From an uncultured Verrucomicrobiota bacterium (lineage in GTDB: Bacteria > Verrucomicrobiota > Verrucomicrobiia > Limisphaerales > UBA8199), in contig CAIQQM010000023.1 in assembly GCA_903873945.1 (NCBI GenBank), positions 1 to 45,726 of the forward strand: DNA of 45,726 bases, read 5' to 3'. Below the pieces are notes generated by a model that was not told where the DNA came from, did not search any database, and saw only the letters and a list, made by a program, of their open reading frames with translations. Made by a program: the position numbers and the translations under genes. This document shows, piece after piece, positions 24,349 through 33,557 of the stretch (its first letter is position 1; the number at the start of each line of letters is the position of its first letter).

Positions 24349-26226
24349 TCAATTTTCCGCGGAATGCAGGCCGCCTGTGCCCGCGCGAAAGGCAATATTC
24401 ATGCGTTCGGGATTTCCGGGGACGGACTGTGAGCAATTCCAGTAACAGGCCCCGCAGTGCACGCATTTTTCGCGGTCGAATGCCGGCACTCCTCCCTGGC
24501 CGGGTGCGATCGCCTGACCGGAACAAAGTTCGATGCAAATCTTCGTGCCGCATTTTTGGCAGAGTTCGGGGTAGAGGAAAACCACATGATCCGCGTAACC
24601 TGGCGGCGCTTGCACCTTGCCACCCAGCAGCAATGCGTCCTGGTGCGATACCAGCAGCTTGCCGTCGTAAGGGATCGCCGGCCAGCCGCACCGTTGCATC
24701 AAGGCGCTGTGGAGCGAAACGCCTTTAATCCGGCATTCCTTCCCGAGTTGGTCAATTTCCTCCGGTGAGATTCTACCGCGATAATATTCCTCGAGGGTCG
24801 GAATGCGTTGGTAGGGTGGAACCGGTTCCCCATTGAGGGCGAGGCGGCCGTTGGTCAAACCCGCCAGAGCCATGCCCACCATCCCGCGCACGAACCCCTT
24901 TTGGAATCCATCACGCGATTTTTCAGCCACACGCGCTTCGCTTTCCAGCCAGCTTGTCCGGCGCCGGCTCACGTAGCTCTGTTCGAGGTTCTCCTTCGTG
25001 AACGCTTTCCCGGCTTTGAGCAGCTCAAGAACGCTTTCCGCAAGTTGCGTGCCGGTTGTCCACGCTTCGTCGATGCCCGAGCCGGTGAGGACGTTTGTGC
25101 TACCTGAACCTTCCCCGATGCGGGCGTAGCCGTTGCCGGCAAGGTGGGGCTCCCCGCGTCGGCCTGATTCGCCTAATGTCTTGGCGCCCCACGAGCGCAA
25201 CTTGCTCCCTTCGAGGTAACGCCAAAGATAGGGGTGGAGCATCCAGTGTTGGAGATAGCGGTAACTGGTGCGCATCGGGCTGTCGAACCACGATGGCACA
25301 AAGATTCCAAGCGACGCGATTCGGTCCGGCTGCACATAGAAAAAACCGAAGATCTCCGGCTCGGGAAAACCGAAAGTGTGCAGTACTGTGCCGGGTTTAA
25401 GCGGCGTGTTTTCCGGCAGGTCCACTACGAACTTCATCCCGACAGCCCAATCGCGCGAATGATGATTTTCCGGTGTTCCGAATTGCGCGTCGATTTGCTG
25501 GCCCACAGGCCCCACCGGACCATCACCCAGGACGGTCAACGCGGCGTGGATGTCCATTCCGGGCATGAAGCCTTCACCCGGCTTGCCTTGCTTATCGACC
25601 CCCTGGTCAAGCAGCCGGACGCCAACCACGTTGCGATCCTCGATCAACGCTTCGGACACAGGCGTCCCCAGCCAGATTTGAACAGTGCCGGTGCTCTGTA
25701 TCTGGGCGCCGACCCATTGCATGAACTGGCCCATCGAAAGCACCAGCCCGCCGGTTTTGTGTAGAAACGCGGGTGACCAGGGCAATTCAAGGGCATCATT
25801 TTTTAAGGGCAACAGACCTTTGAACGCGCGCAGGCACGCATCCGCGGCGCGCACTGTCCATGAGCGCCGGCTCGCGCCAATGGGATCGAGCAAATAAACA
25901 ACTTTTTCTTCCGCAACCAAAGCAGCCATCGGAATCTGCTTCGGATCGAGGTCGGGAAAGGTCTCGCGCAAACCGCGAGCCCTTGTGACGACGCCCGACA
26001 CGCCAAAGCCGAGGTCATCCGCGCGTTCGTAGCAAAGGATCTGGGGAGGCATGCCTGGGGTTACCGTGCTCTCTATGGCGGGTGTGCCGTCCGCCTTAAG
26101 TAGCTGCCTCGAGAGCGTCGTGAGAAACCCCGCCGTCGCCGGTCCGAAGCCAACGCAGACGATGTCCACGTCCATGCGCTGCCGGGTCAATGGTTCGGGC
26201 TGGGTCTGGAGAGTTTCAGTGCTCAC
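24349..26226 (-). CDS. Electron transfer flavoprotein-ubiquinone oxidoreductase (ETF-QO/FixC-FixX type)
   Basis: 625 residues from GTG 26226, whose codon overlaps the upstream stop as GTGA. A GxGxxxxG FAD motif is at the N-terminus (VCVGFGPATAGFL). The central flavoprotein part includes the second-FAD region around VLGDGPVGPVGQQ and NVLTGSGIDEAWTTG. The C-terminus carries a 4Fe-4S ferredoxin-like domain with CQKCGTKICIELC and CVHCGACYWNC. ETF-QO takes electrons from ETF and reduces the quinone pool at the inner membrane. The open frame to 26370 overlaps the acyl-CoA dehydrogenase gene and is not part of the protein. Confidence 0.85.
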   Translation of the reverse strand: MSTETLQTQPEPLTRQRMDVDIVCVGFGPATAGFLTTLSRQLLKADGTPAIESTVTPGMPPQILCYERADDLGFGVSGVVTRARGLRETFPDLDPKQIPMAALVAEEKVVYLLDPIGASRRSWTVRAADACLRAFKGLLPLKNDALELPWSPAFLHKTGGLVLSMGQFMQWVGAQIQSTGTVQIWLGTPVSEALIEDRNVVGVRLLDQGVDKQGKPGEGFMPGMDIHAALTVLGDGPVGPVGQQIDAQFGTPENHHSRDWAVGMKFVVDLPENTPLKPGTVLHTFGFPEPEIFGFFYVQPDRIASLGIFVPSWFDSPMRTSYRYLQHWMLHPYLWRYLEGSKLRSWGAKTLGESGRRGEPHLAGNGYARIGEGSGSTNVLTGSGIDEAWTTGTQLAESVLELLKAGKAFTKENLEQSYVSRRRTSWLESEARVAEKSRDGFQKGFVRGMVGMALAGLTNGRLALNGEPVPPYQRIPTLEEYYRGRISPEEIDQLGKECRIKGVSLHSALMQRCGWPAIPYDGKLLVSHQDALLLGGKVQAPPGYADHVVFLYPELCQKCGTKICIELCSGQAIAPGQGGVPAFDREKCVHCGACYWNCSQSVPGNPERMNIAFRAGTGGLHSAEN

Positions 26227-28460
26227 ACCGGGTAGTCCAGCGCCTCGGGGATCATCACTTTCGTTAGGGCCTCGGCTGCCCGGTCTTTTGCTAGGCGCGC
26301 GCCGGTTAGACAGCCATCTAGTTTGGCGCGGAGGCGGATGAAAGTTTCGAGTCCGGCATAACTTACGCAAGGTCCGGCTTTTTGGGAGCGCGATCCGCTC
26401 GCCTCCGTCACATCAGCGCAGGCGCGGGCGGCACTGTCGATGCCCGGGATGATGCCTTCAAGCGATTCAAGCTCTTCCGCGCAGTAGCAGGCCTGGCAAC
26501 TGGCTTCGTCCCACGCCGGATGGCGGTTATATCCGTGGACCAGTTCCGCGCAGATCCGGCCGACTTCGCCGCCGGCGCGGGCGCTCTGGACGTGGCATAG
26601 GTCGGTGAAAAAGTTTACGAAGCTCAGCAGTCCGTCTGTCAGGGCGGGATTCGCCTGGCCCTTCTCTGCTAGTTCCAGAACATCGAGAATGAACTGGCGG
26701 GCGGCGATCAGCCAGCATAGAGCGTCAGCCAGGGCGAAAGTTACGCCTTGGCGCGTTTTATGGTAAAGCTTGGCGCCATCCGCGTCCGTGGCGGTCTGAA
26801 CATGGTTGAGAGTCCACAGCCACAGCCGCATGGCGGTGGCGAGTGTGCAAGCGCCCGTGCCGGGACGTTGGGCGGCGATGCGGCGCATATCGGCGATCCA
26901 TTGCTCAAACTGGGCAAGGAACAACTCGTTCGTCATCGTAATCGAAAGCTGGAGGCGTTGCACAGCCTCCGGGCCTTCGTAGGTGGCCTCGAGTTGGGCA
27001 TCCATCCACTTCTGGCCGAGAAAACCGGGGCAATCCTCTGTAATGCCATACCCCCCCATGAGGCTGACCGCCTCGCGCATCATGGTTGCGCCGTGACCGG
27101 TGTTCCACAGCTTGCATGCGGGACAAAAAACGTTGGCCAGCGAGTCGAGGAGGGAAAACTTGACCATCGGATCGGCGGCTAAATCGTCAATGCGGCTCGA
27201 GTTGCGTTTGTCGGCGGGTTGCGAACTGAGTCGCACCAACTCCAGCGCTTCCTGCTGCTTCTTCATCAGCTCTTTTAGCGCCGCGCGGCCGGAAAGCTTT
27301 TTCTCCGCAAGCCATTGGTCCTTGGCTTTCTCGAGCGGGTCCACTTGGTCAAAGAGACGCGCCGATTCAAAACCCAGCGATGTGCTGGCTTCGCCCGTGG
27401 CCCACACGTCGATGAGCCGGTGTTGGGAATCTTCTTTTTGCTGAAGTCCTAGCTCGTAGCGCGGGGAACCGGGACCACCCTCGCCGCCACGGAAACGCGT
27501 GCGCTGGTACCGAATGACGGGTTCGATGGCCGACAGAAGTTTCGCCGATGACATCAAGGCCACCGTAACCCGGGTGCGGCGGAAAACGGCTTCGATGATT
27601 TCACCATGCGAATAGTTCGGAACGATGCAGCCGCCCTTTACAGTGTAACCGCCGATGATTCGGCTGGCGGGAACGCGAAGGTTGAAGACGGGGTCGCAGG
27701 TTGAAGAGAGTTGGTGCACCATCTTCTTCGTCGGGGTTCCACGGTCAAAGGTGCCGGGATCGGTCTCTTCCAGGATAACCATGCAACTGCCTTTGATCCG
27801 CGGATCATCGGAATCAACGGCGGCGGTCACAACGTTGGCGTAACCCATGTTGGTGATAAACCGTCCCCGCTTGTCCACCTGCAAAGTCGGTTCCCCTCCA
27901 TCCTTCCATTCGGCGACGCGGACTTTACCGCCGAGCATGCCGGTTTCGACACCGACGAACGGCAACGGCTCGGTAAGGGCGAAAGCGTAGCGCCAGGCTT
28001 TGCGGTTCTCCCCCGGTTTTGGCGGCACAGCCCGGCTCATGTAATACGTCTGCTGTTCCGGAGTCCCCCGTTCATGGATCGGGGAAAGGCCAAGATTACC
28101 CGCAAGGCTGGCTGTCGCGGCTCCGGCATCGACCCAGGAAAGCTCAAAGGCCAGCAGTGACAAAGCTAGGTTTTTCGGACCCTCGATGTAGCCGCCCTCG
28201 CTCGGTTCCATGAACGCCGACGTGATGCCGGCTTCGTCGAATGCCTTTAACAACGCGTCTTTCTGGGGAGTCCACTCGTGAGTGTTGCGCTCACCGCTTG
28301 CGACGGCGCGTGCGACTGGACCTCGGGCGACCGCACGGCAGGCTTGCACCATCATCGCCAGGTCGTAGCGGTCGGCAAAGCGCCACATAATCTGACGAAT
28401 GTCATCGCCGGGAAGGGTTTGGAGCGTGGGCGTCGGTGTCATGTCAGTGGCCGTGGGCAT
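26223..28460 (-). CDS. Large acyl-CoA dehydrogenase family protein
   Basis: 745 residues, larger than the usual ~380 or ~600. Acyl-CoA dehydrogenase landmarks: FALTEP (flavin/substrate loop), LMGGYGITEDCPG, and LEATYEGPEAVQRLQ, which holds the YEG catalytic-glutamate region. Long insertions lie at ~365-445, and a C-terminal helical extension beyond ~560 resembles the extended ACAD group (as in ACAD9/VLCAD-like or DUF1974-type). It would oxidise an acyl-CoA and pass electrons to the ETF encoded downstream. It is the first gene of the operon and overlaps ETF-QO by 4 nt. Chain-length specificity is unknown. Confidence 0.83.
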   Translation of the reverse strand: MPTATDMTPTPTLQTLPGDDIRQIMWRFADRYDLAMMVQACRAVARGPVARAVASGERNTHEWTPQKDALLKAFDEAGITSAFMEPSEGGYIEGPKNLALSLLAFELSWVDAGAATASLAGNLGLSPIHERGTPEQQTYYMSRAVPPKPGENRKAWRYAFALTEPLPFVGVETGMLGGKVRVAEWKDGGEPTLQVDKRGRFITNMGYANVVTAAVDSDDPRIKGSCMVILEETDPGTFDRGTPTKKMVHQLSSTCDPVFNLRVPASRIIGGYTVKGGCIVPNYSHGEIIEAVFRRTRVTVALMSSAKLLSAIEPVIRYQRTRFRGGEGGPGSPRYELGLQQKEDSQHRLIDVWATGEASTSLGFESARLFDQVDPLEKAKDQWLAEKKLSGRAALKELMKKQQEALELVRLSSQPADKRNSSRIDDLAADPMVKFSLLDSLANVFCPACKLWNTGHGATMMREAVSLMGGYGITEDCPGFLGQKWMDAQLEATYEGPEAVQRLQLSITMTNELFLAQFEQWIADMRRIAAQRPGTGACTLATAMRLWLWTLNHVQTATDADGAKLYHKTRQGVTFALADALCWLIAARQFILDVLELAEKGQANPALTDGLLSFVNFFTDLCHVQSARAGGEVGRICAELVHGYNRHPAWDEASCQACYCAEELESLEGIIPGIDSAARACADVTEASGSRSQKAGPCVSYAGLETFIRLRAKLDGCLTGARLAKDRAAEALTKVMIPEALDYPV

Positions 28461-29036
28461 AAAGCGTGTATTCTTATTGACCTATTTAAGTATGTAGCAT
28501 CGCACACTTTCGCCCTGCTTATTCTCTTGGCGGGATGCGCGGCAGATAAACTTTTATGCAATCCGGGCTGCGGGCGCAAGATAAAGCGAGTTCTGGGACG
28601 GCGTTCGGATTGCGTCGGTGAACAGCCAGAACGAGGTCAGGACGAAGGAATGGAAAACAACTGGGAACAAAGATGTCGAAAAGCCGGAGTGGCCAATATG
28701 CCGGTAAAGTATTGACGACAGCTGGTGGCGAAAGCACCTATCCCTGGCTTTCTCCCCGTGCTTTCCGACCACCAACCGTTCGCCAAAACCCTCCTTGTCT
28801 GTTATCGCCTAAAGTCCCCTTGCTCCCCAATCCCATAACCTGCCGAGGCGCACACACAAAAACATACTGCTCCCTGTTTCACACGGCACAACTTGCAGCA
28901 AAATATCTACCATGATCCAATAAGTCTGTCTGTCGGGCTTAACCACCTTCCCACTGTAAGGCTTAGCCTTACAGACAGGTCTGGAAGATCTGAAGCCAGC
29001 TCCTTTCCGCTTCCAAGGGCTGGGGGGGGGAATCGA
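28461..29036. other. Gene-free stretch between the acyl-CoA dehydrogenase and the response regulator
   Basis: No convincing coding region in 576 nt. It holds a perfect 9-bp hairpin CTGTAAGGC / GCCTTACAG (28954-28974) without a T tract on either side, and a run of nine G (29022-29030) just after the response regulator stop. The 5' end should hold the acyl-CoA dehydrogenase promoter, but no clear -35/-10 pair is seen. Confidence 0.5.
28954..28974. repeat. Perfect 9-bp inverted repeat downstream of the response regulator
   Basis: CTGTAAGGC, loop TTA, GCCTTACAG. It lies 63 nt beyond the minus-strand stop codon. No T run follows on either strand, so a canonical terminator is not shown; a processing or stability hairpin is possible. 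Confidence 0.4.
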
Positions 29037-29717
29037 TCAGTCTTTGTGGACCCAGGAAATGGCCATCTGCAGCAGGGCTAGGGTGTCTTTGACCTGGAGT
29101 TTCTCCCGGATGCGGCCGCGATAGGTCTCAACGGTCTTTGGGCTGAGGCGTAGACTCTGTGCAATCTGGCGTGTGTTGAGTCCGCGGCCGGTTAGCTCGA
29201 ACACCTGCAATTCACGGTCTGCTAGCAAGTCGGTGGGAGTTGCGCTTGCAGCGTTGGGCTGAGCTGTGAGTCGGCTCAGGATCTGCGTTGAAATGCGTTC
29301 GTTGAGATAAATGTTCCCGCTCAGGACGCACCGGATGGCCAGCAGGATATTCCGTGTAGCTTCCTGCTTGGTTATGTAACCTTGGGCGCCCGCGCGAAGG
29401 CATCGCTCGGCGTAAAGCGACTCGTCGTGCATCGAGACCACCAGCACCGCGAGCTTGGGCCAGCGCGAACGGATATCCTTGATCAACTCAAGACCGTCCG
29501 AGTTCTTCAAGGTGAGATCTACGATCACCAGCTCGGGGGGGCAGGTTTTAATGGCTTCAATGGCTTGATGACGGTCTTCCGCCTCGCCGCAGACAATCAA
29601 ATCGCACTCGCGATTGATTATCTCAGTGAGCCGTTCGCGCACCATGGGGTGGTCGTCAACGATGAGAATTCGGGCGCGCGATTGTGGGTTGCGGGAAGCT
29701 TGGAGCGGAGTGCTCAT
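29037..29717 (-). CDS. NarL/LuxR-family response regulator
   Basis: 226 residues. A receiver domain (residues ~15-130) has the acidic pocket DDHPM, the phospho-acceptor aspartate in LVIVDLTLKNSDG, and the conserved lysine in YITKQEA. A C-terminal LuxR/NarL helix-turn-helix follows (~158-220): LADRELQVFELTGRGLNTRQIAQSLRLSPKTVETYRGRIREKL. It is the partner of the kinase encoded 12 nt upstream. Target genes are not known. Confidence 0.93.
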   Translation of the reverse strand: MSTPLQASRNPQSRARILIVDDHPMVRERLTEIINRECDLIVCGEAEDRHQAIEAIKTCPPELVIVDLTLKNSDGLELIKDIRSRWPKLAVLVVSMHDESLYAERCLRAGAQGYITKQEATRNILLAIRCVLSGNIYLNERISTQILSRLTAQPNAASATPTDLLADRELQVFELTGRGLNTRQIAQSLRLSPKTVETYRGRIREKLQVKDTLALLQMAISWVHKD

Positions 29718-29729
29718 AGACAGGATTGT

Positions 29730-32700
29730 TTACCTTGGCAGGCCCGGTACGCAACATGAAACTACCGTGCCTTTTCGCTGTCCGGGGCGCACCTCAAGAA
29801 TGCCCCCTATATTTCGCGCGCGGTAATCCATGATGTGGAGACCGATGCCGGTTGATTTCGCCTGCTGCTCTGATGAGAACCCGGTTCCGTCATCCTCAAT
29901 TCGTAATTCAACCTCGCGGGCTTTGGTGTGGAGATGAATCGAAATGGTCGTTGCGTGGCCGTGTTTGATGGCATTGGCCACTGCTTCCTGGGCGATCCGG
30001 TAGAGATGCGTGGCGATGGTGCTGTTCTTGACCACAGCCAGTCCTGTGGATTGGAACCGGCATTGGACCTTAAAGCGTTTGCCGATGGCTTTGGCCAGCT
30101 CTTCAAGGGCGGGCGGCAATCCTTCGGATTCCAAACGGACGGGGAAAAGCCCGCGCGATAATTGGCGGGACTCGGTGATCGCTTCGTCTAGGAAATAGGT
30201 GATTCTGTGGGCGGTTTCAGCTTCCGGCAGGTGGCGGGAGGAGAGCCTTTGTTCAAGGGAATTGGCATCAAAGGCGAGGCTCACGAGATGCTGGCAGAGG
30301 CCGTCGTGAATATCCTGGCCGATCCGGGCCTGCTCGCGGTCGGCGATCTCGAGGAGTTGCTGCTCAAGACGGTGCCGTTCGGTGATGTTGGTGGCCACGC
30401 CGATGTAACCGGCAGGCTTCCCTTCCTCATCCAGTGTGGGGGAGTACCAGCAGTCAAGAGTAACGTCCCCAATTTCGACAACGGAATTAAATTCTTCGCC
30501 TCGCAGTGCCCGCTGCGCGTTCTGGATTACCGCAGGAAAATCCGCGTAAACTTCCCGGACCCGTTTCCCTGCAGTCGAACTGGGTCTGGTTCCCATGGCC
30601 TTAAGCGCTTGTCCCTCCTCAAAAACGATCACGCCGTTGCGGTCCACAGCAAACAAGAGCACGGGAGCGCCGGCAATAATGGCTCGAAGACGTGCTTCAC
30701 TTTGGCAGAGGGCTTCCTCAGCTCGGATACGGGCGATTGCGCCTGCAGCTTGGACTGCGAGGGCCTCAATAAAGAGTCGGTCCCGAAAGGGGATTTCGTC
30801 GACGACATGCGAGCTTAATCCGAGCGCCCCGATGACATTGCCCTCGTGGCACAGGGGAACGAGTGCCGTGGCCCGCAGACCTTCCTGCAGGCGCGCCTCG
30901 TCGCGCGGCAGCGGCAGTTCACAATAAGGCGCAAAAAGCGGCCGTTTCTGCAGCACAAGGCGCATCTGGGGACTGTCGGGACCCCAGTGCGACACCGCCT
31001 TGACAAACTGGGCCGATACCCCCCGGTGCGTAACCAGATCCATGCCTCCACCGATAGGATTCAGCAGGTAGATGCCGCCTGAGTCGACACCCGCCACTGG
31101 CACCGCTAGATCGAGCAATTGGTCCAGTGCCAATTTCAAATTACTGGTCGAACTGAGACTGACGCCCAAGTCGCGCTGGATCCGCATATGGATTTCGGCC
31201 TGCTTCCGTTCGGTAATGTCGAGAATGGAAACCATGACCCTCGAGAGAGTCTCTGCCGAGTTGGGTTCTACGGATACATTGAACGCGAAATACTTCTGCT
31301 CCCCAAGGGCGTCGCGCCCGGTGCTTTCGCCTTCAAACTGGGTCCGGCCTTCTGCTAGGGCAATGAATTCTTCCTTGAGTCCGGACCAGGATTCTTCTGT
31401 GCAAAAGTCGGCCACACACAAAGGGACCTCTTCGGGTTGACTGACCTGCAACAGATTCATCCCGGCGCGGTTTACCGCCAGCACTTTGATCAGAGAGGCG
31501 CAATGGCGCACAGCTTCGGGATGCTGGTCAAAGTGTGCCCGCCAGTCCGCAATACCTTTCTCTCGCAAAAGGTCAAAATAAGCTTTGACCGCGAAAAAGT
31601 CCTCCTCCCAGATTGCGGCCGCGGAATGTTCAAACAACGAGCGGTAGCGCTCCTCACTCTGATGCAGCGTTTCCTCGGCTCGCTTGCGTTCAGTAATGTC
31701 CTCCAAAACACCGTCAATCCAATCCACTTCACCGTTCGGACCTCGATGCGCTGTGACGTTGAGAGAACCGTCGATCACTGTGCCGTCCTTCTTTTTGAGC
31801 CGCACTTCATAGTTAAGCAGGGTGCCCTTGCGCAGAAGTTCCTCGATGTAAAGTTCACGGTCGCCTGGGTTCTGGTAAAGATCTGCCGCTTTGACTTTCA
31901 TGAACTCCTCGACGGAATCACAGCCGTGTATGCGGGCGAGAGCCAGGTTGGCCTGGAGGAATTTCCCTTCAGGACCCGGCGTGTTCCGATAGACCCCGAC
32001 ATTGAGGTTATTGACCAGTGAGCGATAACGCTCTTCGCTCTCGTGCAGCGCCGCGTTCGCGGACTCCAGTTCTACTGTGCGCTCTTTCACGCGCGATTCC
32101 AGCAAGTCGCGCGCCTCGCGCAAGGCATTCTCGGCCTGCTTCCGCTCCGTGATGTCGCGCACAATCGCCCACATCCCGGCGGGTTGGTCTAGAGCGTTTC
32201 GGATCAAGAATGTCCGTAGCTCGACTGGGAAGATTGTCCCGTCCTTGCGGCGGTATTCCTTCTCATAGACCTCAGAATATCCCTTCGGGAGAAGTTGCTC
32301 CGTCACGGTTCGCGCTTCCATGGCATGCCATTTCTCCGGTGTCAGATCAATATAGGTCCGCTGGCGCAGTTCCTCCGCCGTGTAGCCGAGCATTGCCTGG
32401 TAGGCTGGGTTGAACTCAGTTAGCTGCCCGTTCATACCGACGATGACGAACGCATCAATCATGCTCTCGTAAAGCTGTCGGTACTTCTGCTCTGACTCTT
32501 TGAGAGCCTCGTTGGTTGCCCGCAGTTCCGCAGTGCGCTCCCGCACACTCGCCTCCAGGCTCTCATTCGCTTTGCGCAGAGACGCCTCAGCCTGTTTGCG
32601 CTGGGTGATGTCCTCGGAGATGCCGGCGATGCGGCAAACGGCACCTTGAGGATTTCGAACCGGAAAAGCCCGGTCACGAATCCAGCGGATTGAACCATCC

Positions 32701-33395
32701 GGTCGGACGATCCGGTATTCGGCTTCATAATTCCCGCTGGTTTGCTCCGTGGTAGAACGCTGGGCAATGATGGCACGGTCTTCGGGATGCAAAGCCGTCA
32801 ACCAGGACTGCGATTGCCGATAGAGTTCATCACACGCGCGTCCCCAAACTCGCTCGTAGCTGGGGCTGACATAGGTCATTTGGTCCTTGCTAACGTCCCT
32901 CAGCCAGAAGACCTCGGTAATGTTGTTGATGACCTGCTCGAAACGCTCAACAACCTGGCTTAGGTTTAGGGCAGTGGCCTTGTGCCGCTCTGTCTCGACT
33001 CGCCATTGGGCGGTGCGCTCATCAACCAGCATTCCCAAATTACGCGTCAGCCGGGCGGTTTCGGCTATCAGCCAGCTGGCGCCGCCGAGAACGATCAGGC
33101 GTGTTATGGCGTTCCAGACAAACAGCCAGTGTTGCTGCCCGGATAGGTTCAAGTCCCAATCATTCAGCGCCATCGCGGCGGCTGAAACTACCGCAAGAAA
33201 CATAGCGGGCCCTTTGCTCGTGCCCCAGGCGACAAATCCGATGCCGCACGCGTAAAATAGCGTGAAACTCAATTGCTGTGGGGTGACGTAGTCCGCTATT
33301 CCGATTGCGAACACGTAGGCCAGACCGAGGACGGTAATGACAGCGGGTGGCAGCCCCTTCAGCCTTTGTTCGAAGTTTCTTATCAAGGCCTTCAT
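29730..33395 (-). CDS. Multi-PAS/GAF sensor histidine kinase (HisKA_3 type)
   Basis: About 1221 residues from ATG 33395; ATG 33422 would add nine. Order: four transmembrane helices in ~20-110 (VITVLGLAYVFAIGIADYV and onward), then four PAS/PAC units, each ending in a DITERK-type heptad (~160-290, 320-450, 470-595, 600-770). These are followed by a GAF domain (~775-935), another PAS (~945-1060), a HisKA_3 dimerisation helix with phospho-acceptor histidine (QDIHDGLCQHLV), and a C-terminal HATPase (AVANAIKHG N box, DDGTGF G1, GIGLHIMDYRA G2). It phosphorylates the NarL-type regulator just downstream. The input signal is unknown; the layered PAS/GAF build suggests redox, light or small-molecule sensing. 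Confidence 0.9.
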   Translation of the reverse strand: MKALIRNFEQRLKGLPPAVITVLGLAYVFAIGIADYVTPQQLSFTLFYACGIGFVAWGTSKGPAMFLAVVSAAAMALNDWDLNLSGQQHWLFVWNAITRLIVLGGASWLIAETARLTRNLGMLVDERTAQWRVETERHKATALNLSQVVERFEQVINNITEVFWLRDVSKDQMTYVSPSYERVWGRACDELYRQSQSWLTALHPEDRAIIAQRSTTEQTSGNYEAEYRIVRPDGSIRWIRDRAFPVRNPQGAVCRIAGISEDITQRKQAEASLRKANESLEASVRERTAELRATNEALKESEQKYRQLYESMIDAFVIVGMNGQLTEFNPAYQAMLGYTAEELRQRTYIDLTPEKWHAMEARTVTEQLLPKGYSEVYEKEYRRKDGTIFPVELRTFLIRNALDQPAGMWAIVRDITERKQAENALREARDLLESRVKERTVELESANAALHESEERYRSLVNNLNVGVYRNTPGPEGKFLQANLALARIHGCDSVEEFMKVKAADLYQNPGDRELYIEELLRKGTLLNYEVRLKKKDGTVIDGSLNVTAHRGPNGEVDWIDGVLEDITERKRAEETLHQSEERYRSLFEHSAAAIWEEDFFAVKAYFDLLREKGIADWRAHFDQHPEAVRHCASLIKVLAVNRAGMNLLQVSQPEEVPLCVADFCTEESWSGLKEEFIALAEGRTQFEGESTGRDALGEQKYFAFNVSVEPNSAETLSRVMVSILDITERKQAEIHMRIQRDLGVSLSSTSNLKLALDQLLDLAVPVAGVDSGGIYLLNPIGGGMDLVTHRGVSAQFVKAVSHWGPDSPQMRLVLQKRPLFAPYCELPLPRDEARLQEGLRATALVPLCHEGNVIGALGLSSHVVDEIPFRDRLFIEALAVQAAGAIARIRAEEALCQSEARLRAIIAGAPVLLFAVDRNGVIVFEEGQALKAMGTRPSSTAGKRVREVYADFPAVIQNAQRALRGEEFNSVVEIGDVTLDCWYSPTLDEEGKPAGYIGVATNITERHRLEQQLLEIADREQARIGQDIHDGLCQHLVSLAFDANSLEQRLSSRHLPEAETAHRITYFLDEAITESRQLSRGLFPVRLESEGLPPALEELAKAIGKRFKVQCRFQSTGLAVVKNSTIATHLYRIAQEAVANAIKHGHATTISIHLHTKAREVELRIEDDGTGFSSEQQAKSTGIGLHIMDYRARNIGGILEVRPGQRKGTVVSCCVPGLPR

Positions 33396-33545
33396 GGCGG
33401 CGAGGCTACCAGAAGCGCGCACGGGAGTTAAACTCCAATTGCGCGCAATTTGGTCTCTAAATTCGGCTTGCGCGCGTGGTGTTGACTGTTATAGCCTGCT
33501 GTGCTTTTTCCCGCTAATTCGGTGGGGTTTTTGTGTTAACCGGAG

Positions 33546-33551
33546 AATAAT
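33546..33551 (+). promoter_or_regulatory. -10-like box 6 nt before the prs start codon
   Basis: AATAAT at 33546-33551, GTG start at 33558. No good -35 is visible. The same start-codon spacing is seen before the LysR, rnd and lpxC-fabZ genes. Confidence 0.3.
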
Positions 33552-33557
33552 TGCGTT

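Noticed and set aside
28461-28715. A plus-strand frame with a lipobox-like ALLILLAGC and several cysteines
   Set aside because: It looks like a lipoprotein signal, but no ATG/GTG/TTG precedes it in frame between the acyl-CoA dehydrogenase start and the lipobox, and the rest has no similarity.
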